Shown: positions 1 through 11,905 of the stretch, piece by piece
Layout: every line of letters begins with the position of its first letter
Position numbering within the stretch: position 1 is the stretch's first letter
Origin: Apostichopus japonicus
Lineage: Eukaryota > Echinodermata > Holothuroidea > Aspidochirotida > Stichopodidae
Length of the DNA stretch: 64,000 nt
NCBI RefSeq assembly: GCF_037975245.1
Contig: NC_092574.1
Span: 4,330,713 to 4,394,712 of the forward strand
Reading direction: 5' to 3'
Notes under the pieces: model-generated
Told to the model about the DNA's origin: nothing
The model's database searches: none
What the model saw: the letters and a program-made list of their open reading frames with translations, nothing else
Position numbers and translations under genes: made by a program

Positions 1-27
1 CATGTTAGTACAAGGGAGGGTACTTAC

Positions 28-75
28 TTCCAGATGGTGGGGGGTTAGTACTCTTTCTGCTGGGAGGACGTTTCG
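28..75 (-). CDS. Small proline/serine-rich exon, copy 3 of a duplicated exon set of the CAP-Gly gene
   Basis: On the minus strand a pyrimidine-rich acceptor ending CCATCCTCAG precedes a 48-nt exon that ends GGAA before a GTAAGT donor. Entered in phase 1, the phase in which the upstream exons leave, it reads TKRPPSRKSTNPPPSG without a stop and leaves again in phase 1, so it can be included or skipped without changing frame. It shares the KRxxxRKST core with the exon at 1794-1871, and its intron flank is also similar (both run into AAAAAGA...TAACCTTAA on the plus strand), pointing to genomic duplication. The exon sits at the window edge, so the gene continues beyond coordinate 1. Inference: a disordered linker exon that may be alternatively spliced. 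No function beyond the linker can be read. Confidence 0.6.
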
Positions 76-1218
76 CTGAGGATGGTTAAAAAGAAAATGT
101 AACCTTAACCAGACATGCTTCATTCGGTGAGTAATACAATACCTTTCTCTCATCAGAGAGGACAAACTTTGAGACTGCTGATATGGTCAACGAATCACAA
201 ATCTCGATAACAATGCACACAAAACAAAGGGATCAGGATCAAGATCAAGTGAATGGCACTTTGTTTAATAGATGTGATTGAGAATTTTTAAAATAAATGA
301 AAAAACAGGATATCATACAAGGGCAGCATTCCACAGATAATTTGTTACATGATGAGTAACCCACGGCAACGGTGCTTAAATTAGATGTTTTAACACATGG
401 AAGCTCAAAGTCCTGGATTGTACCTTACATTTATACTGAAATGAGCAAATAATTCACTATTACCAAACAGTTAATTGTATCTATCAAGTTTTGAGGAGTA
501 GCAAAATCAACCAGAGGTTGAACCCCTCCCAGCCGTTACTTGCCTCGTACAGTACATATGCAGCACGAGAGTAGTTTGCAAGTTACTGTATCCCTAGCTC
601 TATTGCTACAGGAAAATCATGAAACTATGACTGCTTTTCTGCCGTACAGTAATAGCCGGCTGAATGCAACAATACTTTTCTCGGTTGCTCTAATTAAGCA
701 AGTATTTGTTGAGCATGGGGAAATTGTGTAAAAACTTTACACTAAAGTACATCATAAGGCTATCCTATCATGCATACATGAGCTCCTAATCTGATGGTCA
801 GGGTTCTGGAGAAACGGTTTTTAGATTTTTCACATTTTGCCCTCTGCCGACCCCAAATGACCTTTGACCTCCACCCAAACAACAGGGTTTTGTACTAATT
901 ATGGGGATGCTACATGCCAAATACGAAAACTGCATATGTTACTTATCCTGAGATATCGTTTTTACAAGCTAGGGCATCACATACACACACACAGATCCCA
1001 ACTTGACTGCATAGGTTACTTGGCTGCCTACGGCAAATACCCAATAAATTAAATGTTATGATTTTACTCATCATAAAATTATTACTTCAAAATGAACAAA
1101 ACAAATGCAGGTGCAAATGGAAGGATGAATAACCCAAACTAGTGCATCCTGAGAGGAGATAAATGCAACAAAGGCTGAGGACAAATAGAACAGTGTTAGT
1201 AAATGTGATGTTACTGAC
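76..1218 (-). other. Intron stretch between duplicated exons
   Basis: This lies between the small exons of the CAP-Gly gene. Apart from the dispersed repeat at 785-1050 I see no gene. Short stop-free stretches here (for example plus strand 540-731) have no coding support. Confidence 0.5.
785..1050 (+). repeat. Dispersed repeat, member of the 'TTTACAAGCTAGGGCAT' family
   Basis: It contains the string CCCCAAATGACCTTTGACCT, a central TTTACAAGCTAGGGCAT, a short (CA)n tract, then AACTTGACTGCATAGGTT. The same order of motifs recurs at 37580-38045, and the 3' part at 17105-17215. In the other two copies the end forms a hairpin. The family has no visible coding capacity and looks like a short non-autonomous transposon or retroposon. 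Confidence 0.6.
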
Positions 1219-1280
1219 TTCCAGGTAGGGGCTTGCTTACTGGCAGGAGAGTAATACTCTCTCTCCGGTGAGGTGTTTTA
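1219..1280 (-). pseudogene. Decayed copy 2 of the duplicated small exon
   Basis: It has the same layout as its neighbours: acceptor ACTCTTCAG, first bases TAAAAC, an AGAGT core and a GGAA end, but the donor is the weaker GTCAGT. The interval is 62 nt, two more than a multiple of three, and the normal phase-1 entry runs into TAA. The two extra bases sit in a GAGAGAGAG run, where the intact copy has AGAAAGAG. Removing two bases would restore an open frame (read only as a diagnostic). Inference: AG slippage killed this exon copy. A different upstream phase could use it, but no such exon is visible. Confidence 0.5.
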
Positions 1281-1793
1281 CTGAAGAGTTTACATGAAAT
1301 CTAGATGTTTATAATGTGATTCTAAAGTGAGAGATTACATTTCTGTTAGGATTGTTTCGGTGCAAACGTCAAGCTCCTCCCATTTGACGTCAGACAACTC
1401 GTACTTCTGAATACTCTCCTGATACAGTAGATGTCTCATGTGTATCCAGTGTGCAAGTCTACAATCACTAGTACAGTACACTGGGCATTCACTGTGGAAG
1501 CAGAGTCTCCCAGTCAAAAGAGAACATGAACAATGTTAATACCAACGCAGATGCGGTTAAACCAAACAGGAAAATGCTTAACAGAGAAGAAGCATCTATC
1601 ATTTACAACAAGGTACAGTAAGAGATTAAAACCAATCAATCGCAACTAACATAAGAAAAAGAAACAGATTTTGGTAAAGATGCAGGTGAGATGACAATAT
1701 GAAAAATCCCCCGTAGTGCATTGTGACGGAGAGAGGTATAAAACTAGGCAATGGACAAGTACCAGCCATGTTATTACTAAAGAGGTTACTTAC
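1281..1793 (-). other. Intron stretch
   Basis: Intronic by position. A stop-free stretch at 1335-1517 on the minus strand starts with TTG rather than ATG and has no convincing splice sites. Nothing else supportable. Confidence 0.4.
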
Positions 1794-1871
1794 TTCCAAG
1801 TGAGGAGTTACTTCCAGATGCAGGGCTACCTCCTGGTGAGGAACTAGTACTCTTTCTGGTCACACGTTTTA
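1794..1871 (-). CDS. Small serine/proline-rich exon, copy 1, of the CAP-Gly gene
   Basis: The acceptor is TATCCTTAG and the donor is GGAA followed by GTAAGTAA. The 78-nt exon is entered in phase 1 directly from the large CAP-Gly exon: the last G of that exon plus TA gives Val. It reads VKRVTRKSTSSSPGGSPASG and then SNSSLG, with no stop, and leaves in phase 1. Phase matching at both ends and the shared KRxxxRKST motif with the exon at 28-75 make this a real exon with high likelihood. The residues predict a basic patch followed by a flexible Ser/Pro/Gly linker, typical of regions next to microtubule-binding domains and of phosphorylation targets. The last point is inference. Confidence 0.7.
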
Positions 1872-2098
1872 CTAAGGATAGGAAAAAGACAAACATAACC
1901 TTAAAAGACTGTTTTGTAAAATATCTTTGTGTCTGTCAGATGAGGTGAAACAGACATTCCATGAGGTAACATTACGAACAGTACCTTGTGATGCAAGAGT
2001 AGCAAGCAAATGACATACATTAGGGTGCCAGGCTGCTTCACAAAACTGTGACATAAATGTTATCTTTAAATGTTAAACATGCTCAGTTTGCTACTTAC
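1872..2098 (-). other. Intron between the CAP-Gly exon and small exon copy 1
   Basis: It is bounded by a GTAAGT donor at 2098 and a TTAG acceptor at 1872. No internal feature. Confidence 0.65.
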
Positions 2099-4424
2099 CT
2101 TTCACTTCTTTCTTAGTGCTCGATTCCTTCGACTTGGTCGTTTCCTTTTCTTTGCCGGCGTCGTCTGATACTTTCCTCCCAGTATTGATTCTGCTCTTCA
2201 CCTCTGTCAGCTTTGCGGTGGCCTTGACGGGATCCTGAGCCTTGCGCCGTGGGATGACGCTCAGTTTGGGAGGTACAGGAGGTTTGTGACTCCCGACGCC
2301 TTTCACGGTCTTCTTCTCCTTCGCGACACTGATGTCGACTTTAACGTTGGACTTAGCAGTGTTCGGTTTGACCCCCGTCTTGGGCTTAATGAGGAGAGAT
2401 TTCCTCTTTAAGGCAGATAAACTTGAATCTGTTTCGGACTTTCTAACAGTTTTGTTATTTTCCTGCTCGCCGACGGTCTCTTTCACCGTCACGGCTGCTG
2501 CTGCCGATGTCAGGTCGATCGTCGCGCTCTCGACGGCCTTCTCCAGACCGTTCAGATTCTCCATGACGGTACGATTGCTGCAACTACTAGAGTCCGAGTG
2601 CTCCATGCGTTGCCATTTCCCGTCAACCATCACCTCCACCGTCGTGGGCGCTATCTCTTTCCCCTCCCCCCTCTCGTCCAGCCCATTCTGCAGGGCGAAG
2701 GTGTGGTTCCCATCGTTGACGCCCTCCAACAGGTCCACGGGAGAAAGTTTGACTGTGACCTTGGGGTCTATACCATTTGTTTCGGTACTCACTCGAGTAG
2801 TCGAGTCTGCCGGTATGCTTTCGTCATTGTGGTGGTCCGCCAAGCTGACTCCATTTTCAAGGGTGATGGTGGTGTGATTAGTAAACTCCATGTCCGCACC
2901 CTCCTCTGCGGTCTGGACTGGATCCTGATCTGTAGCAACGTCACCTTTAACAGGGACAGAGTCCATGCTCCAGAAGGACAGCGGATTAGAATGGAGGGTG
3001 GATTCTCCGACAAAAAATTCCTCCTCGACCGGTGTAATCGGCTCCCAAATGGGAGTATTCTTAATGTCCATAAATTTTAAATAAAGTTCGTCGTCATGGA
3101 GTTCCTCGCGCAGATTCTCCGGTATCAGATTCGATTCGCTCAAAGCCTGCTCTAATTCTTCTGGCGTCAAAAGGTCAAATTTCCAACGGCCAGTGGGAGT
3201 ATCCAAGGATGAAGGAATAGCTAGAAACTCGTCGTATTCGATTTCGTCATCCTCGGATAAGGCGTCCTCCACATCCGTCCCGACCCTCACGTGAAATTCA
3301 ACCGGGGTGGACGACGTGGGAATGTCAAAGTCCCAGGCGAGGCTTGAGTTGGACTTTTCGCAGGTACCTAGAGATCCTTGCGATCCTATTTCCGCCGGGT
3401 CGTTGGTTACATCATAGGTCCTATTGGCCCTCAAATGACAGTTTTCGACCAAGTCCGGTCTCGTGGGAATATCCAACAGTTCCTCTTCGCTACCGCCTAT
3501 GCTAGACAGGTTCTGATAGCTTGGTACTGAATCTAACCTACCGCTACACTCAGTTTCTGGCATCACTTGCCAGAGTTGATACCCGTTCTTTCCTCCGGTC
3601 TCTTTCGGATTTTTCCGTTTGGCGCTGTGGTCGCTCTGCAGACTGGAATGATCGTCTCCCGGTAAGGTGAAAGTATTGTTCAGACCACCAAACTCTTTTT
3701 GAGATACCTGTGAGAAACGAGAATTGGGGGATTTCAGGGCGTCCTTACCCAACCAAGCGGGACATGTGAGACTCTTGTCCAGAGGGCTGACTTTCCGATT
3801 TAAGAGTTTACTAGACGAGGAGGAGGATCGCTTCTCCTTCGCTCCCGATGATGAGACTTTTACAGAATAACAGCTGATCTGTGTATTCCCAGACTTTGCG
3901 GATTTCGACTGCCTGTCCTTTTGGAGGGCTCCGTTGGAGAACGGCAAGGTCTTTGGACGAGGTAAACGTTTAGAGGTTACGGTAGCGGTCGTGTGCAGCT
4001 TCCTGTGAGCTTTCACGTCCGATACGACAGTTTTACAAGACTGAACTTCACCGTTCAGTAACGGGGGTCCCAATGGAAAAACCTTGTAAGCTGGCACAAA
4101 GAGACCGTGCGACGGTACACACTCAAAGTAGTGGATCCCGTCTACAGACCCGTCATTTTTACCGTTCCCATTGTAGAGTTCAATGCCGCACAGATATCCC
4201 TGAGTGAAATGCGTTTTCCCCTTGAACCTTAAAACACCAGTTTTACCATCGCTTGTGGTGACCTCCTGACCTAACAGGAGGTGCTTGAATCCTGAGCTGG
4301 GAGATGACGCAGATGGGAGGCTTCTGGAACGAGCTGTCTTATCGTGACAAGAGGACGCCTTGGGGCCTGGCAGCAAGGAACGTCTCGGTCTCGAAGAAGG
4401 GAGCCTCGTCTCCACCTGTGTTGA
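2099..4424 (-). CDS. CAP-Gly domain protein, large internal exon
   Basis: This exon encodes 775 residues of a cytoskeleton-associated protein. Counting from the GTG at 4415, residues 46-115 form a CAP-Gly domain: GKTGVLRFKGKTHF, then GYLCGIEL, then the signature GKNDGS (85-90) and HYFECVPSHGLF. CAP-Gly domains of the CLIP/dynactin kind bind the C-terminal EEY/F tails of tubulin and EB proteins through the GKNDG loop. The position usually held by Trp before the G[IV]EL strand is Cys here. Downstream the chain is Ser/Lys-rich (130-215), then acidic (about 380-445), and ends basic with an SH3-type PPVPPKL motif near 710. The true start is not in this exon: the codon at 4415 is GTG, a stop lies just upstream, and a strong acceptor (TTCTGTTCTTTGACAG) fits exon entry at 4424 in phase 0. 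The 3' end is a GTAAGT donor (2098-2093); the TAG at 2093-2091 is intronic. The first internal Met (about residue 285) would lose the CAP-Gly domain. Orthology to a named CLIP is not settled. Confidence 0.9.
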
Positions 4425-7400
4425 CTGTCAAAGAACAGAAAAGAAAAAACTGGTAAAGACAGGGGAAACTGTAATATTGTGTATTTCTCGATCACTGACA
4501 GTACTCAATCAATTGTAAAATTATATCAAGGAATGAAAAAGAGCTTCAAGTGCAAATTCGCAATGGATGTGTAGTCACAATAATGCAGCCTACTGTAAAA
4601 AGGCAACTGGTGCAAAATATAACTGTTCTGAAACTTTTCCCAATGAGGTTGCTTCATGGCAGACGACCATAAGTTTCAATGAATGTCCAAAAATTTGAGA
4701 TATTTCAGTATGGTTCTGCAAGTTTGTTTTGCTCCTGTGGTTTCTAAGTTGTTTCTCTGAATTTCTATGACAATTACAACATTTTAAATTCTGGTGAAGA
4801 CTGTTACATATACCTGCAGTTGAGCCAAAATGCAATTCAATATCTGGCTAGATCGGATTCACATTATGCATCAGTTATTCTTTGGAGTAATATCTGAATA
4901 GGTTTAGCAAAACTCTGCTGGGGTTATTCAGAAAGTAATGTGCTCAAACCACCTCCAAACACTAAAACTCATCAAATAATGAGGGAATAGTTGTACTTAA
5001 GAAAACAAAAAGATGCAGATAGAGTAGCTGCAGGAAAACTACAAGAGTTTCAGAATCAAATGTATCAGCTTTAAATCATGTGTTTCTTCACTAAATCTCA
5101 AAATACCTATGGATGGGAACGGCTCTACTGTATATTAAAAATGCACTAGTTGCCATAGCAACATTAACACAAGATAAAACAAGTATCCCCACCACAGTGT
5201 GCAAAATAACTATGCTAATAGGAATCTTACCATAAAGACGGCCTCTTTACAATAGTTCAATATCCACACATATATATATCCTCTCAGTACAATGTTAAAT
5301 ATCCTATAGTGCTGTATTGTAAACTGTACTCAATGTATGGCACATGTTACTGCATGGAACAACAAACGAAACCAAGAGTAGCCGGTATTGTACCCTCTCA
5401 TATCATCGTAACTGACGTCCTTTAACTCTTCACATGTAATTATGTTGCACCTCAACATGTAGACAAAAACTCATTAATAATGTTGCAGTAGGATGCCAGC
5501 AGACTGTAAGATGGCCGAAACGATAGCTGGCTGTCATCATCACTGCTGGCTTTTAGCACACTAACGGCCATGCATGTTACTGCCAGATGTTGAATTAACT
5601 GCCTGCAGTAGCTAGTATTAACGTACACCTACGCAACGGTGTACATGTAACACAGATGTAAACACACAAGTATCAGCTGCACAGCTTCCTCTGCATTGAT
5701 ACTATAGCTGGTGGACGAGTTAACAATAAATTGATTCAATGTCCTTGGTAAAACAATCAATCTCTACATGTCGAATGTACTGTTTGTGCTGGAAATCCTA
5801 TTAAATGGGAAACGGAGGATTCTGGTATATAACTGTGTTAAATATGACATGGTTGGATTGATTTCCAAATCTGTGGTTTTGCTAGTGTTAGTTGGTCATA
5901 GTTTAAATATTAAAAGTGATGAGTCATAGATGTCATTAATTAATGAGACTACAGAAGTACAGATTACGGTAAATATGCATTGAAATGTAGACTACAGCGT
6001 GACGGTCTAACTTGTCTATAATTAAGCATCCAAATATTACCCTGTATAACTAACTCTGATCACTATACAGCTAGTATATAATTAACTGAAGATGTATTGA
6101 CATGTTTTAAAATTAAAAGAAGCTAGGTTGGTGAAGAGGGAGGATGGGAAAGGTATATAGTCCTCCCCCTCCCCCCCCACCTTGTACCTCTACTGATACC
6201 ACTGAGTGCAAGGTTACATGATTCTGATAGCACTGAAACACTGATAGCTAGGAAGATCTAAGCTGCCTTGCTTTGAGCAGATAGCTGTCACAGAGATGAC
6301 AGAGCTCCCAGCTGTGAGAAGGATCAGTACCTCTCACTTGGGAGTTAGGAAATCATAATGCCACAGCAGGAGGCCAATAGGCATCCAATTTATCTTTCTA
6401 ACCGAGATACTCCAAAACTCAAACACCGCCAAGCGCTAAATGGATATGCCATTCTGTACACCAGCATGTGGAACCATCATCGATCGTACAGGATGCTATG
6501 TGTGTATATTCTGAGACAGTAGTCTAAACAGTTTTAACAGATCTATTGCATTTTGTACTATGTACAATATATATAGTTGTGTAAAACAGTGAGTATTAAC
6601 AGGGCATCACACAGCACTGTGATATCAAAAACATTGCCATGCATATTAAGCTCAGTATTAGGGGTTTTTGTACACGCCTACTATTACGGCATGAGAAATA
6701 TTTGAAAATGTTACAAACTTTATGCAAATTGCAAACACCAATGTGGCTGAATTATTATGATTTATAGAAACTCAATTGTTGTGATTGATTTTAACTTGAT
6801 ACCATTCTCACTAAGCCATGTTGCCATTTTGTAAGCCATGTATATTAGATTTTGGTAGCTCAAACGTAGAGCAGACTAGAGCTCTATAGATGGTAACAGC
6901 CATTGGCTACTCCTTAATTGGTAGTAATGGTTCATAAACCATGAATCTGTGATAGAGAATATATAGGATGTCCCACAAATTTCTTGCAGTGTTTTATTAT
7001 TATTGGTAGTAGGTCCCCCCCCCCCCCTCATTTGCAACCCTCTGTAGTTTGCTTAAAATCCATGTCAACATGCTACCAGCAGACACTTGACATATATTCA
7101 ACATGTTCTGTGCAGTTTTACTACTGTAAGTACTATATATATATCCCAACTGTGCAGGTACTGTACACTTGAAGTGAAACATGAACAATATCTAATACCC
7201 AGCACGACTAACAGATTTGCATCAGACAAACTGAAAGTTTCACATTCTTTGCTTAGTACCCAGAGATTCAAACCTCTCCACATATGAGTTTAACTTAATG
7301 TCACCAAACTCCTCAGGGGGAAGAAATAGTGGAAAATTAATCCAATGGCTTTGGCAAAGGAATGAAAAACACCAGCAGCTTTCAACAGGAGAAACATTTC

Positions 7401-7499
7401 AATCATTGCAGACCGGCAATAATAAAAATCAACCACATCAAGTATTCCTAGCAGCTAAGCTTATTATATTAACTAAGCTCATTTGTTTTCACTGTATTT

Positions 7500-7600
7500 A
7501 TTTCCTTTTGATCGTTTTTGTTTATTGTGAAGCGCTTTGATACTTTTTGTGATTTAACGCTATATAAATGACGTATTTATTATTAGTTATTATTTATAAG
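7500..7600 (+). repeat. LINE/SINE-like 3' tail with AGCGCTTTGA hairpin
   Basis: GAAGCGCTTTGATACTTTTT followed by AACGCTATATAAATG and a (TTA)n tail. The arms AGCG and CGCT can pair. This terminal layout is common at the 3' ends of non-LTR retroelements of marine animals. The body is missing, which suggests strong 5' truncation. Confidence 0.55.
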
Positions 7601-8060
7601 CTGCAGTGAGATGCCACAGGAGTCTTCTAGATAATTAGAGATATAACAGAACTATTTATCCCAATACGCTAAATAATCATACCAATAAGTGCAGTACATC
7701 TATGTAGTGTGCTGTTGAATTTAAATCATCACTTCTGTCACTCCCATTATGTATTAATGTATTTAAAGTGGAAAACACCTGTATTGCCTATTAACACATG
7801 TGAGACTTTGCCACAAATTTACAAAACCAATTTTAAGCCAGTCTATTGATAGGATTTTATTTTTTTTCCGGCAGATATTAAAGCCATATTACACATACCA
7901 TAATAAACCACATACGAAGCACTGCCTATCATAACAGCCTAAATCAACCCTTTCAATTCTGCTTTTAAGTATCTTTTTTTTTTACTATGTAACTCCATGA
8001 AATCTACAGAGTATAACTAATAAGATTGCAATCTGTATTTTCAATTCATTTGCCTCCCTT

Positions 8061-8210
8061 TGTATTTTCAAAAGACAACTTGAAACATTTCTGTTTGATT
8101 CCTAGATTCTTTTTTTCCTTGGTTTCCTTTGTCTCTTTCCTACTTTGTAAAGCGCTTTGAAACGCTGTATTAAACGCTTTATATATGTAATTTATAATTA
8201 TGATTCATCC
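8061..8210 (+). repeat. LINE/SINE-like 3' tail, second copy
   Basis: TTTGTAAAGCGCTTTGAAAC followed by TTAAACGCTTTATATATG and an AT-rich tail. It matches the copy at 7500-7600 in layout. The upstream segment carries CAAAAGACAACTTGAAACAT, which may be the last bases of a degraded reverse-transcriptase ORF (inference). Confidence 0.55.
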
Positions 8211-9390
8211 AACCAAGACTCTCTCATATAATTTTTTTAATGAAATGAGGGTTAGAGGGCCAAATGGGCAAGAACCCTGAATCTGATTCTATACTAAACA
8301 TCACCTTGCCAAACCTGTTTCATGTAGTATTAATGACATGCAAAAGGGAACTTGAAAGATTCCAAAATGATTTCATTATTGAGAAAAATTTATTGAATTG
8401 AATTAATATATGTAGAGAGTTGTCTGATGATAATAGAGCATACAGTCACAGCACAGATCCAATAGTATAGCTGCTAAACTGCATGCTGCACTCAGACCTG
8501 TGCATGGTCTAGCTATACTCGCTGCCACATGCTATACAGTGTTCAATAATCTTTCAGCAAAAGATGGCCAATAAGTATGATTCATGCTCCAAAATGACCA
8601 ATTATGATCATATAAATTAAAGGATGCGCACTACAGTATAAAACACAAAGTCCAACATTTGGGAATTCCTACAGTAGTTTCAATGCATTGAAACTGACAG
8701 TGCCTCTAGGAACAGCAAAGTGATATTTCTACATTTTTTTTCCATATTTGTCACTTGTCTAATCTCTTGTTGCATTTCTTGTTTTGTCCAGAAAAACCTT
8801 TCAACACTTGATTCTCTTCCAGGTTCGAAATACACATAATAAGGTACATCTCCACCTCTCAATTATTAACACAGGATGGGGGCCTCAAGGGTGGTGAACA
8901 GATAATTAATTTTACACTTCACTCTTTACCTACTGCAAACCCCTGTAGGTAAGGGGCACAAAATTGGTTTTCACTTGACACCAAATGGGTGGGTGGCGGG
9001 AAATATTCTCTAAGGTTCTCTGTACAAAATGTACAGCCAGACACCTGATTAGTATGCGAGGCAATGGCAGGGTGGAACCGGGAGGTAAAACTGATTATGT
9101 TTCTGATGGAGAAACATCTGTTTTTTCATATCAATGTCAAAAGAAGCCTATCACATGTGATGGGTGGAATTTGGGTATCTTTCATCCAAAGCAAAAGGTG
9201 TGTTGATCATCCTCTGATCTCTAAGTGATGACCGGAAATTAAAAACACAAATGACTGGAGACTTTCAATGTCAGGGCCGGCCACAAAGGGATGTCAACAG
9301 ACTTGACTGTGTGTCATGGATGTTCTTTGTTCTGCATAGTAAGAATACCCATTCTGATATCATAAAACTTACTGGTTTATATATTTACGA

Positions 9391-9718
9391 GTGACGAGCT
9401 TACCTGTCTCCTCACAACCTTAGCACCTCATTCTACCGTGTCTAGTATGCCCTGGTAATCTTTTAACACTGTGCACCCTCAGCGACCGGCTCCTCCGGTC
9501 GTTGCCCTTCCTTCTCATTCTACCATCCAAAGTGTTTACACATGCGTTTTCGTAGTGGATACAAAATCTTACGGAAATTGCCCGGATACATTGGATTTTT
9601 ACCTCCTATACATCCTTTGGGATTTCAGAACATTCTACAGTCTTTTACAGCAGTGAAAAGTATCCTTTTCTTATAAAGGGAGGGAGTTTGGGGGTTGTGA
9701 GGAGACAGATAAGTAAAT
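9391..9718 (-). repeat. Dispersed repeat with inverted ends (GTGAGGAGACAG family), copy 1
   Basis: The left end is CTTACCTGTCTCCTCACAAC (from 9409) and the right end is GGTTGTGAGGAGACAGATAA (from 9692), so about 20 bp form terminal inverted repeats. The interior AACACTGTGCACCCTCAGCG region is matched, reverse-complemented, at 18600-18735 and 30905-31005. The element is about 310 bp, non-coding, foldback type. Confidence 0.6.
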
Positions 9719-9757
9719 ACTTGAATACTGTACAGGTTAACACGTACAGGATTATCA

Positions 9758-9805
9758 TTTGGGGGGAGGGGAGAAGGTTAAGAAGGGGGAAGGAGGGGTT
9801 TGGGC
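9758..9805 (+). other. G-rich tract with quadruplex potential
   Basis: At least four runs of three or more G are closely spaced (GGGGGGAGGGGAGAAGG, then AAGGGGGAAGGAGGGG). Folding is inferred from sequence alone. Confidence 0.4.
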
Positions 9806-11839
9806 AAAAATAATCTGCAGGGAACAGGAAATATTTACCTTTTCTTCATGATAGGTCTAAATAGCATAACCAGAAAGTGTTTCAGTACATGCACAGCCTC
9901 AAGTTGCTCCTTTATATAGGATTCCAAAATTCCAAACCAAAGGCTCATATGGACAACATTACCCACAGTAAGTATATACAGTACACATTACTTATCAAAT
10001 CAGTAGGAAAGGACAGAGTGTATGAGTAGGAGATATGGGGAAGAATCCAATCTGCAGGGAACACTAGGCATCTATATCCACCAATAACATTATATATATT
10101 ATTCTTACAACTTTTGGATACAGTCTATTCCCATCAATTGCACTTGATAAAGAATGTTGATGTTTTTGGCTATGTTCTCTATTAACTGAACACTTGATAA
10201 AACATTCTCACTTCTCTATATGTTGCCTACTGAAAAACAAAAGCAGATACAACCAAATCAATGCAAATCTTATTAGAGACACAATAGTCGTAGCATATAG
10301 CAAGTAGGGTCCACATTTTACAACAGTCAGTGACAATTTACAACAAAGGCTTGACAAATCCCTTTCAATGGCCCTTAACAAACACTGTCTCAGCAATAAT
10401 TTGTGCAGTACCAAGGCAAAGGCTACAATATGAAATATAAGCATGTAGGTTCCGATGAAACTTTTAATGAATTCATCAATACCCTGTCAACTTTCTATAA
10501 GTTCTTGTGTACTTTGTGTTCTGAAAGAGTATCAATGAATAACACCTTATTATCTAGAGCATTAGGACAAGTAACAGCAAAACTAACTTGTGGGTGCCAA
10601 AATTATCCCATCAAAGATCAAAATTATGTAAGACAAGTGCTGCATACAATGATTAATAACTAGATGTTCCCTCCTCCTGTTCAGGCCAATAGTTTGATGC
10701 AGTTATCTTAAACTATAAGCATTAGCCCAGCCTACACAGAATATAAAACTCAAGAATAACCAACAGAATAATAAAGCAGCCCACACTAGTGTTTACTACC
10801 TATACCTACCTGTGCTACTACTACCTGTACCTACCTATACTGCCAATCATACATATAGGTTATGTGCCACATTATGCTCAGTGTGTGCTAATTCATCTGT
10901 TGCTATGAGTAAACCACACAGGTTAATATTGTACTGTGACATTTAAGATAAAAGCATCTACTATGGATGTCCATTCCCGTGACTTCAGACCTCACACTCA
11001 GGATACTGTATATTCCCAGCTACACATTCTTATAGCAGGCTAACTAGACATGCTACTAGGGTACATAACATTTAGGTTTAAAGTGATAGACATATACTAA
11101 AATATAAGACATCAGGGAGAGAAACTAAATCAGTAATATTAATCTGTAACATTAAGGATAACGCTCAGCAAGTTACGATGTTAATTCCAGTTTGGATAAT
11201 GGATATAGATATGTATGTATGTTACTCGACACCCACATAAAAATGGACTATTGTCTAGTTGCAATTACACACATGAATTTTGGTCTAATTCTAATAAAGC
11301 CATATAACAATCTAACTCACAGAATGATCTTAAACCATTCTTGTTTAAAACCTGAAAACATTAATGCTAAGTTAATACAGTCTAGTACTCCATCAAGACA
11401 CATGTACAGTACATACATATATACGACATTGCACAGCATTGTGTAATCTGTCTGAGTACATGTATGCATAATGAGTCGTAACATGTGCACGAGTCAGCGA
11501 GTACTGTTACTATGACTAACACATCATAACAGTGAGCCTACATACATGTGTAACTATACATACTCCCATATACAACATGTACAAGCTATGCCAAAGTAAA
11601 AACATAGTTTTGTGGATAGGTTCTGGGGTAAATCAACTTTTAACACCAGCAAACCACACATTAAGACTGAAAAGAAATCATTGAACATTAATTGATTCTT
11701 TTAAAGGGAGAATCCAAAATCAATCAAGTCACACCGCTTCAATTACTTGACTGAACGCATACACAATTACACTGACAACAGGTGATGATGACGAAGACGA
11801 CGACAAAATTGATCGATAGAAGAAATAATCCATTTTTAC

Positions 11840-11905
11840 CTTGAGTGAAGAAGAGTCAGCCTCAGACACAGAGGAACAGATCACATATATGAGCCACTTG
11901 TACAT
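11840..11905 (-). CDS. Candidate first coding exon of the CAP-Gly gene
   Basis: On the minus strand a TAG is followed directly by ATG at 11905, and 22 codons (MYKWLIYVICSSVSEADSSS, then LK) run to CTCAAG followed by a GTAAAA donor. The exon leaves in phase 0, exactly the phase in which the CAP-Gly exon is entered at 4424, so the join would give ...SSSLK then STQVETR. Against it: the start context is weak (T at -3), the intron would be 7.4 kb, and other phase-0 donors could exist. It is the best candidate I can see for the missing N-terminus, but only a candidate. Confidence 0.33.

Larger units (their letters stand above)
4425..11839 (-). other. Probable long 5' intron of the CAP-Gly gene
   Basis: Intronic if the first coding exon at 11840-11905 is correct. 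It contains two LINE-like 3' tails (7500-7600, 8061-8210), an inverted-end repeat (9391-9718), a G-rich stretch (9758-9805) and scattered ACTGTACAGT-like palindromes. A (C)n run lies at 7016-7027. I see no coding exon in it. Confidence 0.4.

Noticed and set aside
1335-1517. Minus-strand 60-codon frame in the intron
   Set aside because: Starts with TTG, lacks phase-compatible splice sites and any motif.
2091-2093. TAG as the end of the CAP-Gly protein
   Set aside because: It lies within the GTAAGTAG donor; the phase-1 continuation into 1871-1794 is open.
2332-3080. Plus-strand frames of 160-181 codons
   Set aside because: Shadows of the CAP-Gly exon on the opposite strand.
4413-4415. Apparent start codon of the 774-residue frame
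   Set aside because: It is GTG, preceded within 15 bases by an acceptor and an in-frame stop; the exon is internal.
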